Source: Betaproteobacteria bacterium Ga0077523 (GTDB lineage: Bacteria > Pseudomonadota > Gammaproteobacteria > Burkholderiales > Ga0077523). From it: a stretch of DNA of 64,000 nucleotides. The stretch spans positions 1 to 64,000 of the forward strand of contig LNDQ01000098.1 of assembly GCA_001464695.1 (NCBI GenBank). The letters are read 5' to 3'. The position numbers and the translations under genes were made by a program. The notes under the pieces are model-generated. The model was not told the origin of the DNA. It saw only the letters and a program-made list of their open reading frames with translations, and searched no databases. Below, in pieces: positions 62,801 to 64,000 of this stretch (the first letter of the stretch is position 1; each line of letters opens with the position of its first letter).

Positions 62801-63730
62801 GGCGGCAACGGCAAGCTCGTGGCACGCCTCGCGCGTCTCAACGTGCCCGATCCGGAGTCCGAGGCCACGGGCACAGGAGCGGAGCCGATCGCCGGGCGCG
62901 ATCTGCCGGCCTTCGACGTCACGGCGGACAGCTTCCAGTTCGGCGGACTGGATCTTGGCGCGCTGGTGCTCAAGGCGACGCCCAACGGACCGATTTGGCA
63001 GGTCGAGCGGCTCGAGATCCGCAACCCCGACTTCGAGTTCTCCGGCACCGGGGCCTGGCAATCCATACGCGGCACGCCGCGCACCAATCTCGTGGCCACT
63101 CTCAAGGTCAACGACGCGGGCGCTTTCTTCCGGCGCATCAAGCGTCCCGAGGGCGTGGCGGGCGGCAAGTCGACGCTCTCCGGCAACGTCGACTGGGTCG
63201 GCGTGCCGTACCGTCTCGATTACCCGAGCTTGAACGGCGAGGTGAAGCTCGATGTCGAAAAGGGCCGGTTCCTCAAGCTCGAACCCGGCATCGGCCGCCT
63301 GCTGGGCGTGGTGAGCCTGCAGTCGCTGCCGCGGCGCGTGTCGCTCGATTTCAAGGACGTCTTCAGCGAGGGCTTCGCTTTCGACAGCATCAACGGCACG
63401 TTTGCCATCAAGAACGGCGTGATGCATACCAACGACATGCGCATGATCGGTTCAGCCGCGCGCGTCAACATGAAAGGCGACGTGGACACCGTCCGCGAGA
63501 CCCAGGCGCTGGAAGTGCGCGTCGTCCCCTCGATCAGCGACAGCGTTGCCGTGGGGACGGCGATCGTGAACCCGGCCATCGGACTTGCGACCTTCCTCGT
63601 GGGCAAGGCGCTCAGGGATCCGCTGGATCAGTTCATCGCCTTCGAGTACAAGATCACGGGCGGGTGGGCCGATCCGGTCGTGGCCAAGGTCCAGCGGCCG
63701 CCGGAGCCCACGCCGGGACGGCAACGCTAA
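59846..63730 (+). CDS. yhdP: YhdP-family AsmA-like inner-membrane protein
   Basis: A 1294-residue protein with one transmembrane helix near the N-terminus (about residues 36-58, TWMVLIAGFAFAAVMLG) and a long periplasmic region of repeating beta-strands of the AsmA/DUF3971 type. In E. coli YhdP, with TamB and YdbH, moves phospholipids to the outer membrane as a bridge-like protein. The C-terminal part (KLDVEKGRFLKLEPGIGRLLGVVSLQSLPRR, MHTNDMRMIGSAARV) is highly typical. The GTG at 59846 is the first start; a GTG at 59897 is possible. The nitrilase gene follows after 30 bases. Confidence 0.94.
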   Translation: MSVREADRPCPSIRPAPVFRRHHFHLAWHLTVHTYRVLTWMVLIAGFAFAAVMLGIRYYVLPDIDRYRPWIESGVSRAVGQRVTIGHASGAWSGYRPSLKLDGIVVYDRENRPALELGHVEATLALRSVLWAELRLHALIIDRPDLTIRRDAAGVITVAGFVVETDGADGSLGDWLLEQEEIQIRAATLTWIDEKRGAPPLALDQVDFALTNDGREHRFGLRFAPPAEVGSVVDVRGDFRRRLGQGLARWRGRLYAKTEFVAVSAGKTWIDLPIDVDGGVADVEAWADVAEGAVTRVTADLRVAGLKATLGEGLVPLELAGLQGRLGLTRGTGGFEASGQRLSLALANGTTLGPTDWLFRRQPASGNQPASYQIEADRLDLATLAAIAGSLPLDAAWRERLAQASPQGRVQNLKLGWDSETVNTGRFDLQATLRGVGMAPNGAMPGVSGLSGRIVSDRNGGKVEVDSAGLVLTMPAAFERPLAFDVLKAQVDWDRTNGPLAVRVGRLVFANAEVSGGLSGTFQRGAEGPGRIDLTAQLARFEAGAIVHYVPLRVGPNTRQWLANAFESGVAKDVKCRLQGNLADFPYDKPGKTGVFEITANLEGFKLRFAPGWPTVDDANGTIHFRGARMEVDAVGRIMGVALGRTVSVIPELSPHDPMLEIKGGGEGESQAFLDFVEASPVGRMIGGVTRGLRAQGRGKLDLELRIPLERGRDTRVAGSYQFVDNRISGSQTIPDMTNLNAVLAFSEEGAKVTNGTATIFDGPTRFSVATESGGAVSVNANGRANMARLQRTLGTGWLAYAEGETDWKARATMRKGVSEMSIESELAGVTLKLPPPLAKAAGEAVTLRAQRRARPGEEVVQLSLGQRLSAIFALDPAAKATTVERGAIDFGPNAKLPDAAGIVVTGAFDLIDVDAWLDLHDAAHARGNDPPAGFDVVALDLKAKQVEAFGRTLNDVALKVNRKTDLWDGHLASREVQGDIDWIPGGNGKLVARLARLNVPDPESEATGTGAEPIAGRDLPAFDVTADSFQFGGLDLGALVLKATPNGPIWQVERLEIRNPDFEFSGTGAWQSIRGTPRTNLVATLKVNDAGAFFRRIKRPEGVAGGKSTLSGNVDWVGVPYRLDYPSLNGEVKLDVEKGRFLKLEPGIGRLLGVVSLQSLPRRVSLDFKDVFSEGFAFDSINGTFAIKNGVMHTNDMRMIGSAARVNMKGDVDTVRETQALEVRVVPSISDSVAVGTAIVNPAIGLATFLVGKALRDPLDQFIAFEYKITGGWADPVVAKVQRPPEPTPGRQR

Positions 63731-63760
63731 ACTGCGGACTCTCACGACCCTCTCACTTCC

Positions 63761-64000
63761 ATGCCAGACGACCAGCTCCAGCCGAAATCGGCATCCCCGC
63801 CAGCAGGCGCTCTGCCCGCGCCGTTCCGCGTGGCAGCCGTCCAGACGGTGTCCGGTCCGGACGTGGATGCGAACCTCGGCAGGGCCGGCAAGTTGATCGC
63901 GGACGCAGTGGCCCAGGGCGCGCGCCTCGTGGCGCTGCCCGAATATTTCGGCATCATGGGCATGAAGGACACCGACAAGGTGGCTGCCCGGGAACGCGAT
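63761..64000 (+). CDS. Carbon-nitrogen hydrolase (nitrilase superfamily), cut by window end
   Basis: The first 80 codons of a nitrilase-family amidase. FRVAAVQTVSGPDVDANLGRAG is the family start and ARLVALPEYFGIMG carries the first catalytic residue, Glu. The remaining Lys and Cys lie past the window. In betaproteobacteria this gene, following yhdP, usually precedes tldD, which would partner the pmbA gene at 16190; this is inference from gene order. Nit1/Nit2-like enzymes repair damaged glutathione (deaminated glutathione), which is possible here. Confidence 0.9.
   Translation, partial: MPDDQLQPKSASPPAGALPAPFRVAAVQTVSGPDVDANLGRAGKLIADAVAQGARLVALPEYFGIMGMKDTDKVAARERD

Noticed and set aside
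59702..63427. 1241-codon open frame on the minus strand opposite yhdP
   Set aside because: It is antisense to a clear full-length yhdP gene. Its product is His/Arg/Gly-rich without any domain; GC-rich third positions keep such frames open.

Overview
The window is a stretch of ordinary chromosome from a GC-rich Gram-negative bacterium, most likely a betaproteobacterium. The evidence is gene order and family content: recA-recX-alaS, glyA-nrdR-ribD-ribE-ribB-ribH-nusB, thiL-pgpA-pncC, glnE facing yhdP followed by a nitrilase, and ilvE with a CHCC zinc finger and heptosyltransferase waaF. I see no rRNA, recognisable tRNA, phage, plasmid, insertion-sequence transposase or CRISPR array. The accessory flavour comes from signalling genes and several families of small palindromic repeats.

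Layout. 1-14.9 kb: a lanthanide-type PQQ alcohol dehydrogenase with its cytochrome c; a fatty acid desaturase; a PepSY-like protein; then a redox and transport block (Kef-type antiporter, RidA, a divergent Nramp, glutathione reductase, two glutathione transferases, pdxH, a PRISE-like reductase, greB, a peroxiredoxin). 15-20.6 kb: mog, darP, pmbA/tldE, a TesA-like lipoprotein esterase, and the cstA-ybdD transporter pair. 20.9-24.3 kb: a three-gene phosphorelay (REC-HisKA_3 hybrid, CHASE3 kinase, Rcp1-like receiver). 24.4-30.9 kb: glyA, nrdR, the riboflavin operon, nusB and panB. 31-35.6 kb: a GGDEF-EAL protein, a cupredoxin and an exported truncated haemoglobin facing a DUF3034 barrel. 35.7-45.5 kb: thiL-pgpA-pncC, a PAS-GAF-GGDEF-EAL protein with a dead GGDEF site, an orphan YbdD-like protein, an FHA-adenylate cyclase translationally coupled to a kinase-HDOD-GAF protein, then recA-recX. 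45.6-64 kb: alaS, an SRPBCC protein, an EAL-HDOD protein, phosphomannomutase, a YheT/NTF2/waaF/zinc-finger/ilvE run, a membrane adenylate cyclase, glnE, yhdP and a truncated nitrilase.

The genes are mostly housekeeping. The points that stand out are: (1) at least four small palindromic repeat families, one with compensatory changes in its stem tips and placed mostly at gene 3' ends; (2) repeats that have become part of genes (a C-terminal extension of glutathione reductase; the stop of pmbA and the start region of the next gene); (3) mutually exclusive hairpins directly upstream of greB; (4) a kinase-HDOD-GAF / FHA-cyclase pair linked by a 4-base overlap; and (5) the exported haemoglobin-cupredoxin-DUF3034-c-di-GMP cluster. 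None of these has been tested; all calls come from reading the sequence only.
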